Below, in pieces: positions 6,409 to 13,246 of a stretch of 13,246 nucleotides of DNA. How positions within the stretch are numbered: position 1 is the stretch's first letter; each line of letters opens with the position of its first letter. Origin of the DNA: an uncultured Anaerotruncus sp. (GTDB lineage Bacteria > Bacillota > Clostridia > Oscillospirales > Ruminococcaceae); contig CAJUJI010000076.1 of the NCBI GenBank assembly GCA_910586875.1, forward strand, positions 1 through 13,246, in the 5' to 3' direction. The position numbers were made by a program, and so were the translations under genes. The notes beneath the pieces are model-generated. The model was given only the letters and a program-made list of their open reading frames with translations, was not told the DNA's origin and made no database searches.

Positions 6409-6860
6409 AGGTTCAAATTACGGTGAACGGGAAGCTCTATGACAAGCATATTCCGGCGGATATGCTGCTGTTGGACTTCCTGCGCAAATATGGATATGTA
6501 AGTGTAAAGCGCGGCTGTGATACAGCCAACTGTGGATTGTGCACCGTTTGGGTGGATGAAAAGCCGGTGCTTTCCTGTACTTACCCTGCGGCGCGCGCCG
6601 ACGGCCGTCAGGTCACAACCTTGGAAGGATTGGAGCAGGAGGCACAGGAGTTTGGCCGGTATCTGGCGCAGCGCGGCGCGGACCAGTGCGGGTTTTGCTC
6701 GCCTGGCTTTGTGATGAATGTGTTGGCGATGAAGCGCGAGCTTGACGACCCGACCGATGAAGAAATACGGGAATATCTGGCGGGCAATCTTTGCCGCTGT
6801 ACCGGTTACACCGCTCAAATGGAGGCGGTGCGCAGCTATTTGCGGGAGGTGAGGAGATGA
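6405..6860 (+). CDS. Molybdenum hydroxylase 2x[2Fe-2S] subunit (CoxS/XdhC-type)
   Basis: This 151-residue iron-sulfur subunit carries electrons from the molybdenum site to FAD. The N-terminal plant-type ferredoxin domain has Cys38, Cys43, Cys46 and Cys58 in the spacing C-x4-C-x2-C-x11-C. The C-terminal helical domain binds the second cluster with CGFC (Cys95, Cys98) and CRC (Cys130, Cys132). All eight ligands are present and the length is normal. It overlaps both neighbours by 4 bases, so the three subunits are probably made in fixed ratio by coupled translation. No signal peptide is seen, so the complex is cytoplasmic. Confidence 0.96.
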   Translation: MKVQITVNGKLYDKHIPADMLLLDFLRKYGYVSVKRGCDTANCGLCTVWVDEKPVLSCTYPAARADGRQVTTLEGLEQEAQEFGRYLAQRGADQCGFCSPGFVMNVLAMKRELDDPTDEEIREYLAGNLCRCTGYTAQMEAVRSYLREVRR

Positions 6861-9139
6861 TGAATGTCGTCAATCAGCGGGTTCCGAAGCTGGATGCAAT
6901 GGCGCTGGTCACCGGCAAGGGCGTCTATACCGAGGACTGTATGCCGCCGAACTGTCTGGTGGTCAAGGTGCTGCGCAGCCCATATCCATTTGCACGGATT
7001 GTTTCAATCAATTGCGAGGCGGCCCGCAGGCTTGAAGGGATTGCATGTGTGCTGACCCATGAGGATGTACCCAAAATACGCTATACAATGGCGGGGCAGT
7101 CCTATCCGGAGCCATCCGCCTACGACCGCTATATTTTGGAGGAGCTGGTGCGCTATGTGGGTGACCCAGTCGCGATCGTCGCCGGAGAGGAGGAGCGCAC
7201 GGTTGACAAGGCGCTGCGGCTCATCAAAGTGCAGTATGAGCGGTTGGAGCCGGTGTTAGATTTTGAGCAGGCGCTGGATCATCCATCGGTTATTCATCCA
7301 GAGGCGGATTACTTCAATCATTTTCCGGTGGGGCAGGACCCAAAGCGCAATCTCGTTTCCAGCCATTGTGACCAACGCGGCGATTTGCAGGCGGTTTTTG
7401 CTGCCTGCGATGTGGTGCAGGAGGAAATCTATTACACCAAGGCGGTTGCACAAGCGATGATGGAAACCTTTCGTACCTATACCTATTTGGACCATGCACA
7501 GCGGCTGAATGTGGTCAGCTCCACCCAAATCCCGTTTCATTGCCGCCGCCAGCTGGCGCGCGCTTTGGGAATCCCAAAAAATCGGGTGCGGGTGATCAAG
7601 CCGCGGATTGGCGGTGGCTTCGGTGCAAAGCAGACCATGTGCAGTGAGTTTTTCCCTGCACTTGTCACCATGAAAACCGGCAAGCCCTGCCGGATGATTT
7701 TCACCCGCGAGGAATGCTTTACCGGCTCGAACAGTCGGCATCAGATGCGGCTGCGGGTGAAGGTGGGCGCGACGAACGACGGCATTGTGCAGGCGATTGA
7801 CCTTGAGGTGCTCTCCAATGCGGGCGCCTATGCGGAACACGCATCCACAACGGTGGGACTGACCGGCACCAAAACCATTGCGCTTTACACCCCACAGGCA
7901 TACCGCTTTCAAACGCAGGTGGTCTATACCAATACGATGGGAGGCGGCGCTTTCCGTGGTTTTGGTGCAACACAGGGCTGCTTTGCGGTGGAGTCGGCGA
8001 TCAATCAGCTTGCTGAGCGGATCGGACTCGACCCAGTCGAGCTGCGGCTTCGCAACATTCCAAAGCTTGGGGACCCGCTGCCCTCCTATTTGGACGGACC
8101 GCTTTCCAGCACCGAACTGGAAGCGTGCATCCAGCGTGGACGCGAGCTAATTGGCTGGGAGCGCAAGTTCCCTGCGGTGCAGGTAGATGCGCATACCATG
8201 CGCGGTGTAGGCATGGCAATCACCATGCAGGGAAGCGGCATAGCGGGAATTGACACCTGCTCGGCCTGCATCCGTCTGAACGACAGCGGATTTTATACCC
8301 TGCTGATCGGCGCATCGGATATGGGAACCGGCTGCGATACCATTCTGGCGCAGATGGCAGCGGAAACGCTGCATTGTCCGATTGAACGGATCACTGTGGA
8401 TGGGGTGGATACCGACCACTCCCCCTATGACAAGGGCTCCTATGCCTCCTCCACTACCTATGTGACGGGGATGGCGGTGGTCAAAGCCTGCACAGAAATG
8501 ATCGGGCGCATCAAGCTGGAGGCGGCAAAACGTCTGGAGGTTGCCCCATCGCAGGTGAGCTTTGACGGGGATCGAATCTGCCTGAAGATGAAGCCGGATC
8601 AAGGCATTACCTTGGAACAGCTCGCACAGCAGCTGGTGGTTGGAGATGGAAACTGGCTGCAATGTACTGCCACCCATTCCAGCTCTGTTTCACCGCCGCC
8701 GCTGATGGCCGGCTTTGCAGAGGTGGAGGTGGACACCGAAACCGGCGCAGTGCGGGTGGTGGATTATGTGGGGGTCATCGACTGTGGCACGGTCATCAAC
8801 CCGAATTTGGCAACCGTACAGGCACAGGGCGGAATTGTCCAGGGAATTGGGATGGCGCTGTATGAGGATATCAGCTACCACTCCACAGGTAAAATGCGCA
8901 ATCACTCGTTTATGCAGTATAAAATTCCTTCGCGGCTGGATGTACCGGATATTCGGGTCGCGTTCCAGTCAAGCTATGAGCCCTCCGGCCCATATGGGGC
9001 AAAGTCCATCGGGGAAGTGGTGATCAATACACCTGCACCTGCGGTGGCTGCCGCGGTTGCAAATGCGACCGGCGTGCGGGTGCGCACCCTGCCAATTACA
9101 TCGGAAAAGGTGTTGATGGGGATTCTGGGACAGAAATAG
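6857..9139 (+). CDS. Molybdenum hydroxylase catalytic subunit, molybdopterin-binding (CoxL/XdhA-type)
   Basis: This 760-residue large subunit has an N-terminal a/b-hammerhead domain (about 15-135) followed by the molybdopterin domains. Family motifs are IGGGFGAKQT (251-260), GGGAFRGFGATQ (362-373) with the substrate-pocket Arg367, DMGTGCDTILAQMAAETL (488-505), PYDKGSYASSTTYVTG (523-538) and GAKSIGE (714-720), whose Glu720 aligns with the catalytic base of xanthine oxidase. It lacks the Cys-containing active-site loop of true CO dehydrogenase, so it is a hydroxylase of an N-heterocycle, aldehyde or similar substrate. The exact substrate cannot be told. GGAGG at 6845-6849, 7 bases upstream, favours the ATG at 6857 (overlapping the previous stop) over the next ATG at 6860. 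No molybdenum cofactor maturation gene follows. Confidence 0.94.
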   Translation: MMNVVNQRVPKLDAMALVTGKGVYTEDCMPPNCLVVKVLRSPYPFARIVSINCEAARRLEGIACVLTHEDVPKIRYTMAGQSYPEPSAYDRYILEELVRYVGDPVAIVAGEEERTVDKALRLIKVQYERLEPVLDFEQALDHPSVIHPEADYFNHFPVGQDPKRNLVSSHCDQRGDLQAVFAACDVVQEEIYYTKAVAQAMMETFRTYTYLDHAQRLNVVSSTQIPFHCRRQLARALGIPKNRVRVIKPRIGGGFGAKQTMCSEFFPALVTMKTGKPCRMIFTREECFTGSNSRHQMRLRVKVGATNDGIVQAIDLEVLSNAGAYAEHASTTVGLTGTKTIALYTPQAYRFQTQVVYTNTMGGGAFRGFGATQGCFAVESAINQLAERIGLDPVELRLRNIPKLGDPLPSYLDGPLSSTELEACIQRGRELIGWERKFPAVQVDAHTMRGVGMAITMQGSGIAGIDTCSACIRLNDSGFYTLLIGASDMGTGCDTILAQMAAETLHCPIERITVDGVDTDHSPYDKGSYASSTTYVTGMAVVKACTEMIGRIKLEAAKRLEVAPSQVSFDGDRICLKMKPDQGITLEQLAQQLVVGDGNWLQCTATHSSSVSPPPLMAGFAEVEVDTETGAVRVVDYVGVIDCGTVINPNLATVQAQGGIVQGIGMALYEDISYHSTGKMRNHSFMQYKIPSRLDVPDIRVAFQSSYEPSGPYGAKSIGEVVINTPAPAVAAAVANATGVRVRTLPITSEKVLMGILGQK

Positions 9140-9159
9140 ATGGGCTGCAAGCAAAAGAA

Positions 9160-10608
9160 TCAGGTTGTTTGGGAAGGTGTAAAATGAACAGAGAAGCAGG
9201 TTTTTTCCGGCCCGCTTTGAACACAAAGCTTTGCGTTATGCCGCTGTGTAATCTGCTGTGCAATCGCCAGCCCTAATCCTGTGCCGGACCGGTTTTTTTC
9301 ATTGCGCTGTGTGCGGAAACGTTCAAAGATATGCGGCAATTCTTCCGGCGGAATCCCTTGTCCGAAATCGGTCACTTCTATCGTAAAGTGATCCTGTGCT
9401 TGCGTTAGTGCAAGCGTTACCGTGCTGTTGGGTTCGGAAAATTTTACTGCATTGTCCAGCAAAATCAGCAGCAGCTGGCGGATGCGGCCGTAATCGCCCA
9501 ACAGCAGGCAATCCTCCGCTGGGCAGCTTAAACAAACGGTGATAGCCTTGGTGCGGGCGGTTTGGCGGATGGCTCGGGCAGCATCCCGCACAATGTTGCA
9601 GAGGTTGACCTCCTCCATTTCCAGATGGAATTGTGCATCCTGCAACCGTGTGAGCTCCAATAAATCATTGACCAGCCGTTCCAGATGCCGGCTTTCCGCC
9701 AACATCTGGTCATAATAGGCCAGCACCTCCCCAGGCTCGTTTACCGTCCCGTCCTGAAGCACCTCCAAAGAGCCGCGCAGAACCGCTACAGGGGTGCGTA
9801 GCTCGTGGGATACGTTGGCAAAAAAATCCTGTTTCAGTCGATCTAAAGAGGCCCGCTGTTTTTCAGCGGCCTCTAATTTTTCTGCCAATAAATCGATTGT
9901 TTGGGCAAGCTGGCCGATCTCGTCCGCCTGGTTTACGGCGGTTTTGGCGGTATAATCCCCGTTTGCCAACCGCAGTGCCGTGGTTTTCATCCGCGTTAAA
10001 GGCGCGGTAAAGTGCCAGGCCAACAGAATGGCGGCTCCTCCTGCCAGGACCAGAGCAGCTGCGGCCCCGATACCCAAGATGAGCAGCGCCCGCTTTACCG
10101 CGTGGTTGATGCCACTGACAGGAGAATGGAGCAGCACGGCTCCGGAAATGCCGGCCGGTGTGCGGATTGGGACGCCCACAGTCAGTGTAGGGGTGTCCAA
10201 TAGGCTGGAAAATGCTTCCCCGTAAGCTTGCCCTCCGGATAGCACCTTCTCTAGTAGATCTTCCGCCCCAGAGGGAAGGTCGCTTTGAGCTGCCCAGTTT
10301 TTCCCAGGTGTCAATAAGGTTCGCTCTGTATCCACAATCCAGACCTCCGATGTGGTCAGTGCGTTTAAAAAGTGTAAATATGCGCCATACCCGCCTCGTC
10401 CGCCCCTGCCCATACCAAACGCTTCCCCTGATTGGAAGGCAGCCAAGGTTTCAGCGATAGAAACCGCCTGTTCTTCCATCGTTTGGCGGTTGATGGAGAT
10501 GCTATGCCATCGAAACGCGGCGGCATATACGCTGCCCAATACCATTGTGAACACGAAAAGGACCGCTGCAAAGCAGGCGGCCAGCTTCCAGACCATTTTA
10601 TTTCTCAT
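9160..10608 (-). CDS. Membrane sensor histidine kinase of a two-component system
   Basis: The kinase has 482 residues. Membrane segment 1 is at about 8-31 and segment 2 at about 174-199, with an extracellular sensor domain of some 140 residues between them. A HAMP domain follows (about 200-252), then HisKA with phospho-acceptor His268 in FFANVSHELRTP, then the ATPase domain: N box DNAVKF (385-390), G1 DFGQGIP (414-420), F box HIFERF (426-431) and G2 GTGLGLA (442-448). All catalytic boxes are intact. The sensor domain begins with a Gly/Met/Arg patch, GMGRGGRGGYGAYLHF (65-80), followed by a PAS/Cache-like strand pattern (SEVWIVDTERTLLTPG). It overlaps the response regulator by ATGA at 10605-10608. 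The signal is unknown; an envelope cue is likely. Its stop is 20 bases from that of the converging hydroxylase operon. Confidence 0.95.
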   Translation of the reverse strand: MRNKMVWKLAACFAAVLFVFTMVLGSVYAAAFRWHSISINRQTMEEQAVSIAETLAAFQSGEAFGMGRGGRGGYGAYLHFLNALTTSEVWIVDTERTLLTPGKNWAAQSDLPSGAEDLLEKVLSGGQAYGEAFSSLLDTPTLTVGVPIRTPAGISGAVLLHSPVSGINHAVKRALLILGIGAAAALVLAGGAAILLAWHFTAPLTRMKTTALRLANGDYTAKTAVNQADEIGQLAQTIDLLAEKLEAAEKQRASLDRLKQDFFANVSHELRTPVAVLRGSLEVLQDGTVNEPGEVLAYYDQMLAESRHLERLVNDLLELTRLQDAQFHLEMEEVNLCNIVRDAARAIRQTARTKAITVCLSCPAEDCLLLGDYGRIRQLLLILLDNAVKFSEPNSTVTLALTQAQDHFTIEVTDFGQGIPPEELPHIFERFRTQRNEKNRSGTGLGLAIAQQITQRHNAKLCVQSGPEKTCFSVHFTPSQTT

Positions 10609-11291
10609 GTGAGCACCTCAAACTTGTAGCCGACATTTCGGATGGTGCGAATTTCCCAGGAGGGGTGCGCCACCATGTCCAATTTGGCTCTGAGGCGCTT
10701 CATGTGGGAATCTACCGTACGGGGATCCCCATAATAATCGTAGCCCCATAGCAAATCCAGCAGCATTTCTCGTGTGTAGGCCCGATTTTTCCCATGAACG
10801 AGCGTCCACAGCATGTCAACCTCCCGCTTGGTCAGCCGTATCGGTTGATCATCGATACAAACGCTGTAGTCCTCTAAATTGATGCACAGGCCCGCTATGT
10901 GCAAAAGCTTTGCAGGATCACCCGCCTGTTTTTCGATTCTTCGCAGAATTGCCCGCACCCTGGCCATAACCTCACCGGGGGAAAAGGGTTTCACAATATA
11001 ATCATCCGCTCCAATATCTAGCCCCATAATTTTTTCAAAATCCTCCCCGCGGGCGGTGATCATAATAATAGGAACATCGGAGGTTTTACGAATCTCCCTG
11101 CATACCTGAAAACCGTCCAGCTCTGGCATCATCACATCTAATAGAACCATTTGGGGCGCCTGCATCTGGAATGCTTCCAGTGCTTGCCGGCCATCCTGGG
11201 CCAATATGGTTTGGAAGCCCTCCCGCTGAGCTGCGCTTTTTAAAATGTTTAGCAACTGCAAATTATCGTCTGCAATCAGCATTGTAGCCAT
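10605..11291 (-). CDS. OmpR-family response regulator
   Basis: This 228-residue DNA-binding regulator is the partner of the kinase just downstream. The receiver domain (1-120) has acidic Asp8/Asp9, phospho-acceptor Asp52 in LLDVMMPELDG, Thr79 and Lys101 in VKPFSPGE. The C-terminal winged helix (about 128-228) contains LTKREVDMLWTL, the GYDYYGDPRTVDSHMKRLRAKL recognition region and the closing RNVGYKFE. I chose the ATG at 11291 because GGAGG lies 8 bases upstream of it. An in-frame start nine codons earlier at 11318 would overlap the -10 box. It is divergent from the DUF2680 gene and probably controls it and itself. Confidence 0.94.
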   Translation of the reverse strand: MATMLIADDNLQLLNILKSAAQREGFQTILAQDGRQALEAFQMQAPQMVLLDVMMPELDGFQVCREIRKTSDVPIIMITARGEDFEKIMGLDIGADDYIVKPFSPGEVMARVRAILRRIEKQAGDPAKLLHIAGLCINLEDYSVCIDDQPIRLTKREVDMLWTLVHGKNRAYTREMLLDLLWGYDYYGDPRTVDSHMKRLRAKLDMVAHPSWEIRTIRNVGYKFEVLT

Positions 11292-11460
11292 ATGCGATTC
11301 CTCCATCCTTTCTTGCAATTATAATATAGCAGAAATTTGTGGCAGTTTCATGTCAACCGTTCAAAATAAGCCGGAAAAAAACATCTCTGTGCCATTCATT
11401 TGCCATATAGAAGGGATAAGATACAGATACCGAAAGGGAACTTTGAAAGGAGCATTTAGA
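11292..11460. promoter_or_regulatory. Divergent regulatory region between response regulator and DUF2680 gene
   Basis: On the minus strand a TATAAT at 11323-11318 lies just upstream of the regulator's ribosome-binding site, implying a leader of about 20 bases. A TTGACA (11356-11351) is also present, but it is 22-27 bases from the -10 candidates, too far for a normal promoter. On the plus strand the best -10 is TAAGAT (11417-11422), with no recognisable -35, as expected for an activator-dependent promoter. AAAGGAG at 11446-11452 precedes the DUF2680 ATG by 8 bases. Confidence 0.5.
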
Positions 11461-11892
11461 ATGAAACATCTAAAAAATTTGATTGCAGGCGGTATTGCAG
11501 TGCTTACCCTTACCACAACAACACTTACGGCGCTGGCAGCCCCCGCTTACGAAACACCAGCACAGGCCGCCGCTGGAGCTACAGGAAAAACGGTCGAGGA
11601 GGTGCTGGAACAGCGTCGGGCAGGGAAAGGCTATGGAATGATTGCTGCGGAGTCTGACGCTTTGGAGGAATTTCAGGCGGCAGTATTGGAACTTCACCAG
11701 CAAGCGCTGGCTGCCATGGTAGAAGATGGGCGCTTGACCCAGCAGGAGGCGGACGAACGGCTTGCTGCACTTCAGCAGAGACAGGCAAACTGCGATGGAA
11801 GCGGAATGTATAGCCAGGGTCGCGGCTATGGTTGTGGTTATGGACGCGGAATGGGCTGGGGGCTGCGCGACGGTTCCTGCCTAAATCCATAA
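11461..11892 (+). CDS. Secreted DUF2680-family protein with Gly-rich C-terminus
   Basis: The product is a 143-residue exported protein. The signal peptide is MKHLKNLIAGGIAVLTLTTTTLTALA, cleaved near residues 26-27. The mature part fits DUF2680: TGKTVEEVLEQRRAGKGYGMIA, a helix ending in LEEFQAAVLELHQQALAAMVEDG, then RLTQQEADERLAALQQRQANCDGSG. A low-complexity end follows, rich in Gly, Tyr, Arg and Met (QGRGYGCGYGRGMGWG), with three Cys overall in the mature protein. The two charged helices are reminiscent of small extracytoplasmic stress proteins such as CpxP/Spy, but I see no homology and the family has no proven function. The start follows AAAGGAG with 8-base spacing; longer in-frame versions lack a leader-type start. 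Its divergent position suggests control by the two-component system. Confidence 0.85.
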   Translation: MKHLKNLIAGGIAVLTLTTTTLTALAAPAYETPAQAAAGATGKTVEEVLEQRRAGKGYGMIAAESDALEEFQAAVLELHQQALAAMVEDGRLTQQEADERLAALQQRQANCDGSGMYSQGRGYGCGYGRGMGWGLRDGSCLNP

Positions 11893-11905
11893 ATTAGAGC
11901 GGAAA

Positions 11906-11948
11906 AAAGCAGGGAGGAAGGCGTAAAAGGCGCTTTCCTTCCTGCTTT
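11906..11948. terminator. Bidirectional terminator between DUF2680 and serine hydrolase genes
   Basis: The 18-base arms (11906-11923 and 11931-11948) pair fully if two G-U wobbles are allowed, around a 7-base loop. On the minus strand the stem runs into TTTTTT, a strong terminator for the serine hydrolase gene that stops at 11955. On the plus strand it is followed by ATAATTTTA, a weaker tail for the DUF2680 gene. Confidence 0.9.
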
Positions 11949-11954
11949 ATAATT

Positions 11955-13094
11955 TTAGCTCTGGCAAGCAGGCAGAATATAGTCGGTGAAGTAATTGCGG
12001 GAGGTGTAGCTGTTCTGTGGGCCAGCGCTGGCAATCACAGTGACCAAATTCAGCTCTGGCACAACAAAAATATACTGCCCCCAGGCGCCGAAAGCATAGT
12101 AGGTATCATAATTGCTGAAGGAGCGGCACCACCACTGGTAACCATAAGCACCGGTTCCGTCCCCCGCGCCGTTATTTTTGGGGGTGGTGGATTCGTTTAC
12201 CCAGCCTGCTGGGACAAGCTGCTGTTCATTCCACACACCGCCGTTCAGAAAGAGCTGCCCAAATTTTGCGGCGTCTCGAGCGGACATGATCACCCCGTTG
12301 CCGCCATCAGCAATGCCTTGCGGGTCGGTTCTCCAAGAGACGCTATTCATTCCCATGGGGTCGAATAGCTTTTTTTTGGCGTAATCAAACAGCCTTTGTC
12401 CGGTGGCCTGTTCTAAAACAGCGGCCAACAGATGGGTATTTCCGGTGCTGTAATTGAAAACGCTGCCAGGCGCATAAACTAAACGGCGGCCCAAAATATA
12501 ATTTATCCAATTTTCCGATGAGCGAAATTCTTCCCAATTGCTGTTGCCACCACCCCATTCATACCATTCCAGCCCAGAGGTATGGGTGAGCAGGTGGCGC
12601 AGGGTGAGCTGATGCTTTCTTTCGTCCTCTTGTGCCAATACCTGGGGTAGATACGCGGAGAGGCGGTCGTCTATGCTGCCGATGTAGCCCTCCCCCATAG
12701 CGATGCCAAACAAAGCGCTGGTAAGAGATTTTGAGGCGGAGTGAAACGCATAGGTGTTATTTTCGTCATCGCCTTCTTGATAGTATTCGTCGATGATAAC
12801 ACCATCCTTTACGGTCAATACCGTATAGACCGGCGCGCCGGTTAGTGCGAGGTGCATCTGTTCCAACAAAGCGGGGTCCATATTGTGATTTTCCGGCGCA
12901 TCAAATTGCCAGTGGTGATTTGGCTCCGGCTCAGAGCTTTGCTCTGGTTCAGGCTTAGATTCAGGCACTAAGGCTGCAACAGAGTGCGCTACGGATGAGG
13001 GATTGGAACTGCTGCTGGAGGGCGCAGAGGAAGCCTGTGTGCAGCCAGATAACAACAGAGCTGCTGCCATCAGGCAGATAAAAGGTGATTTCAT
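11955..13094 (-). CDS. Serine hydrolase lipoprotein, class C beta-lactamase/NylB-like fold
   Basis: This 379-residue lipoprotein has the signal MKSPFICLMAAALLLSGC, with lipobox LLSGC and lipidated Cys18. A Ser/Pro/Glu-rich linker (about 20-60) puts the enzyme domain off the membrane. The domain has the SxxK catalytic pair Ser119-Lys122 (FHSASKSLTSA), the block LRHLLTHTSGLEW (165-177), the tyrosine motif Tyr215 in FNYSTGNTHL, and GAWGQYIFVVPELNLV (336-351) in place of the KTG/HxG box. The last form is typical of 6-aminohexanoate-dimer-hydrolase-like members. It probably cleaves an amide or ester, perhaps a peptidoglycan-related peptide or a small ester, outside the cell. The substrate is unknown and true beta-lactam resistance is unlikely. 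AAAGGA lies about 13 bases before the ATG, a rather long spacing. It stands alone between the MerR-type promoter and a terminator. Confidence 0.93.
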   Translation of the reverse strand: MKSPFICLMAAALLLSGCTQASSAPSSSSSNPSSVAHSVAALVPESKPEPEQSSEPEPNHHWQFDAPENHNMDPALLEQMHLALTGAPVYTVLTVKDGVIIDEYYQEGDDENNTYAFHSASKSLTSALFGIAMGEGYIGSIDDRLSAYLPQVLAQEDERKHQLTLRHLLTHTSGLEWYEWGGGNSNWEEFRSSENWINYILGRRLVYAPGSVFNYSTGNTHLLAAVLEQATGQRLFDYAKKKLFDPMGMNSVSWRTDPQGIADGGNGVIMSARDAAKFGQLFLNGGVWNEQQLVPAGWVNESTTPKNNGAGDGTGAYGYQWWCRSFSNYDTYYAFGAWGQYIFVVPELNLVTVIASAGPQNSYTSRNYFTDYILPACQS

Positions 13095-13186
13095 AATAAA
13101 TCGTGGTTCCTTTCTTGATAGGATGCAAATGTGCTCCTTGTTCTAACATGGTTGATTCGGTGTAGAAATCACACGGGATTTTTAAC

Positions 13187-13217
13187 AGAATACACCCTGG
13201 AGTTCACTCAAAGTCAA
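13187..13217 (-). promoter_or_regulatory. MerR-type promoter/operator with 19-bp spacer upstream of the serine hydrolase
   Basis: On the minus strand TTGACT (13217-13212) and TATTCT (13192-13187) are separated by 19 bases. The spacer contains the near-palindrome TTGAGT-GA-ACTCCA. An over-long spacer with a centred dyad is the hallmark of promoters activated by MerR-family regulators, which untwist the DNA to realign the boxes. Transcription would start near 13180 and leave an 85-base leader before the ATG at 13094. No MerR gene is in the window; it could lie just past 13246. Confidence 0.7.
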
Positions 13218-13246
13218 GCTTAGAACCGTAAAGCTCCGGTAAATAT

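Noticed and set aside
6117..6818. Minus-strand open frame of 233 codons inside the hydroxylase operon
   Set aside because: It is antisense to two well-supported subunits with intact motifs; such shadows are expected in GC-rich coding sequence.
9184..9276. Small plus-strand frame starting ATGAACAGAGAAGC with a GGAAGGTG in front
   Set aside because: It lies fully antisense to the 3' end of the histidine kinase and its 30-residue product has no features; the Shine-Dalgarno match is probably chance.
11351..11356. TTGACA on the minus strand as -35 box for the response regulator
   Set aside because: The spacing to TATATT is 22 bases and to TATAAT 27 bases, beyond what sigma-A promoters tolerate, and no dyad fills the gap as in MerR promoters.
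11245..11460. N-terminal extension of the DUF2680 protein, starting inside the response regulator gene
   Set aside because: It would bury the signal peptide, and AAAGGAG at the right distance marks the ATG at 11461.
11955..13094. Beta-lactam resistance gene
   Set aside because: The protein has SxxK and Tyr motifs of the fold but a GAWGQ in place of the KTG box and a NylB-like C-terminus, so calling it a resistance enzyme is not supported.
12961..13149. 62-codon minus-strand frame overlapping the start of the serine hydrolase, possible leader peptide
   Set aside because: It has no ribosome-binding site, no recognisable product and runs out of frame far into the lipoprotein gene.

Overview
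The window looks like a piece of chromosome from a Gram-positive, anaerobic, moderately GC-rich Clostridia member, most likely an Oscillospiraceae/Ruminococcaceae-type gut bacterium. The reasons are strong AGGAGG ribosome-binding sites, sigma-A-like promoters, a lipoprotein and signal peptides of Gram-positive type, a sortase-style C-terminal tail, the MEP isoprenoid pathway, a DUF2680 protein and a molybdenum hydroxylase. The assignment rests on gene content only. I see no tRNA, rRNA, CRISPR array, insertion sequence, phage gene or origin.

Layout. (1) Bases 1-1491: the last 17 codons of a plus-strand gene with a membrane-anchor tail converge on a minus-strand secreted acidic protein (122-1312). 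A perfect 14-bp hairpin separates them. (2) Bases 1492-5437: a tight minus-strand operon reads, in transcription order, DUF1858 protein, trmK, Nif3-family protein, DUF362/ferredoxin protein and ispE. It starts from an extended -10 promoter and ends at a hairpin at 1492-1516. (3) Bases 5537-9139: divergent from that operon, a textbook promoter drives a three-gene molybdenum hydroxylase of the xanthine dehydrogenase/CO dehydrogenase family, in the order FAD, 2Fe-2S, molybdopterin subunit, joined by ATGA overlaps. (4) Bases 9160-11892: a minus-strand response regulator and histidine kinase pair lies divergent from a small secreted DUF2680 protein. (5) Bases 11906-13246: a bidirectional terminator, then a minus-strand NylB/class-C-type serine hydrolase lipoprotein. 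Its upstream region carries a 19-bp-spacer promoter of the kind controlled by MerR-family activators.

How the genes work together. The minus-strand operon mixes housekeeping (tRNA m1A22 methylation, isoprenoid precursor synthesis) with poorly understood metal and Fe-S proteins. The hydroxylase is a complete enzyme by its subunits, but no cofactor-maturation or transport genes sit next to it, so its substrate cannot be read from context. The two-component system and the DUF2680 protein look like a cell-envelope sensing unit. The kinase's extracellular domain and the secreted protein both carry a Gly/Arg/Tyr/Met-rich patch, which is the most suggestive unexplained link here. The MerR-type promoter before the serine hydrolase implies an inducible gene whose regulator lies outside the window or elsewhere in the genome.
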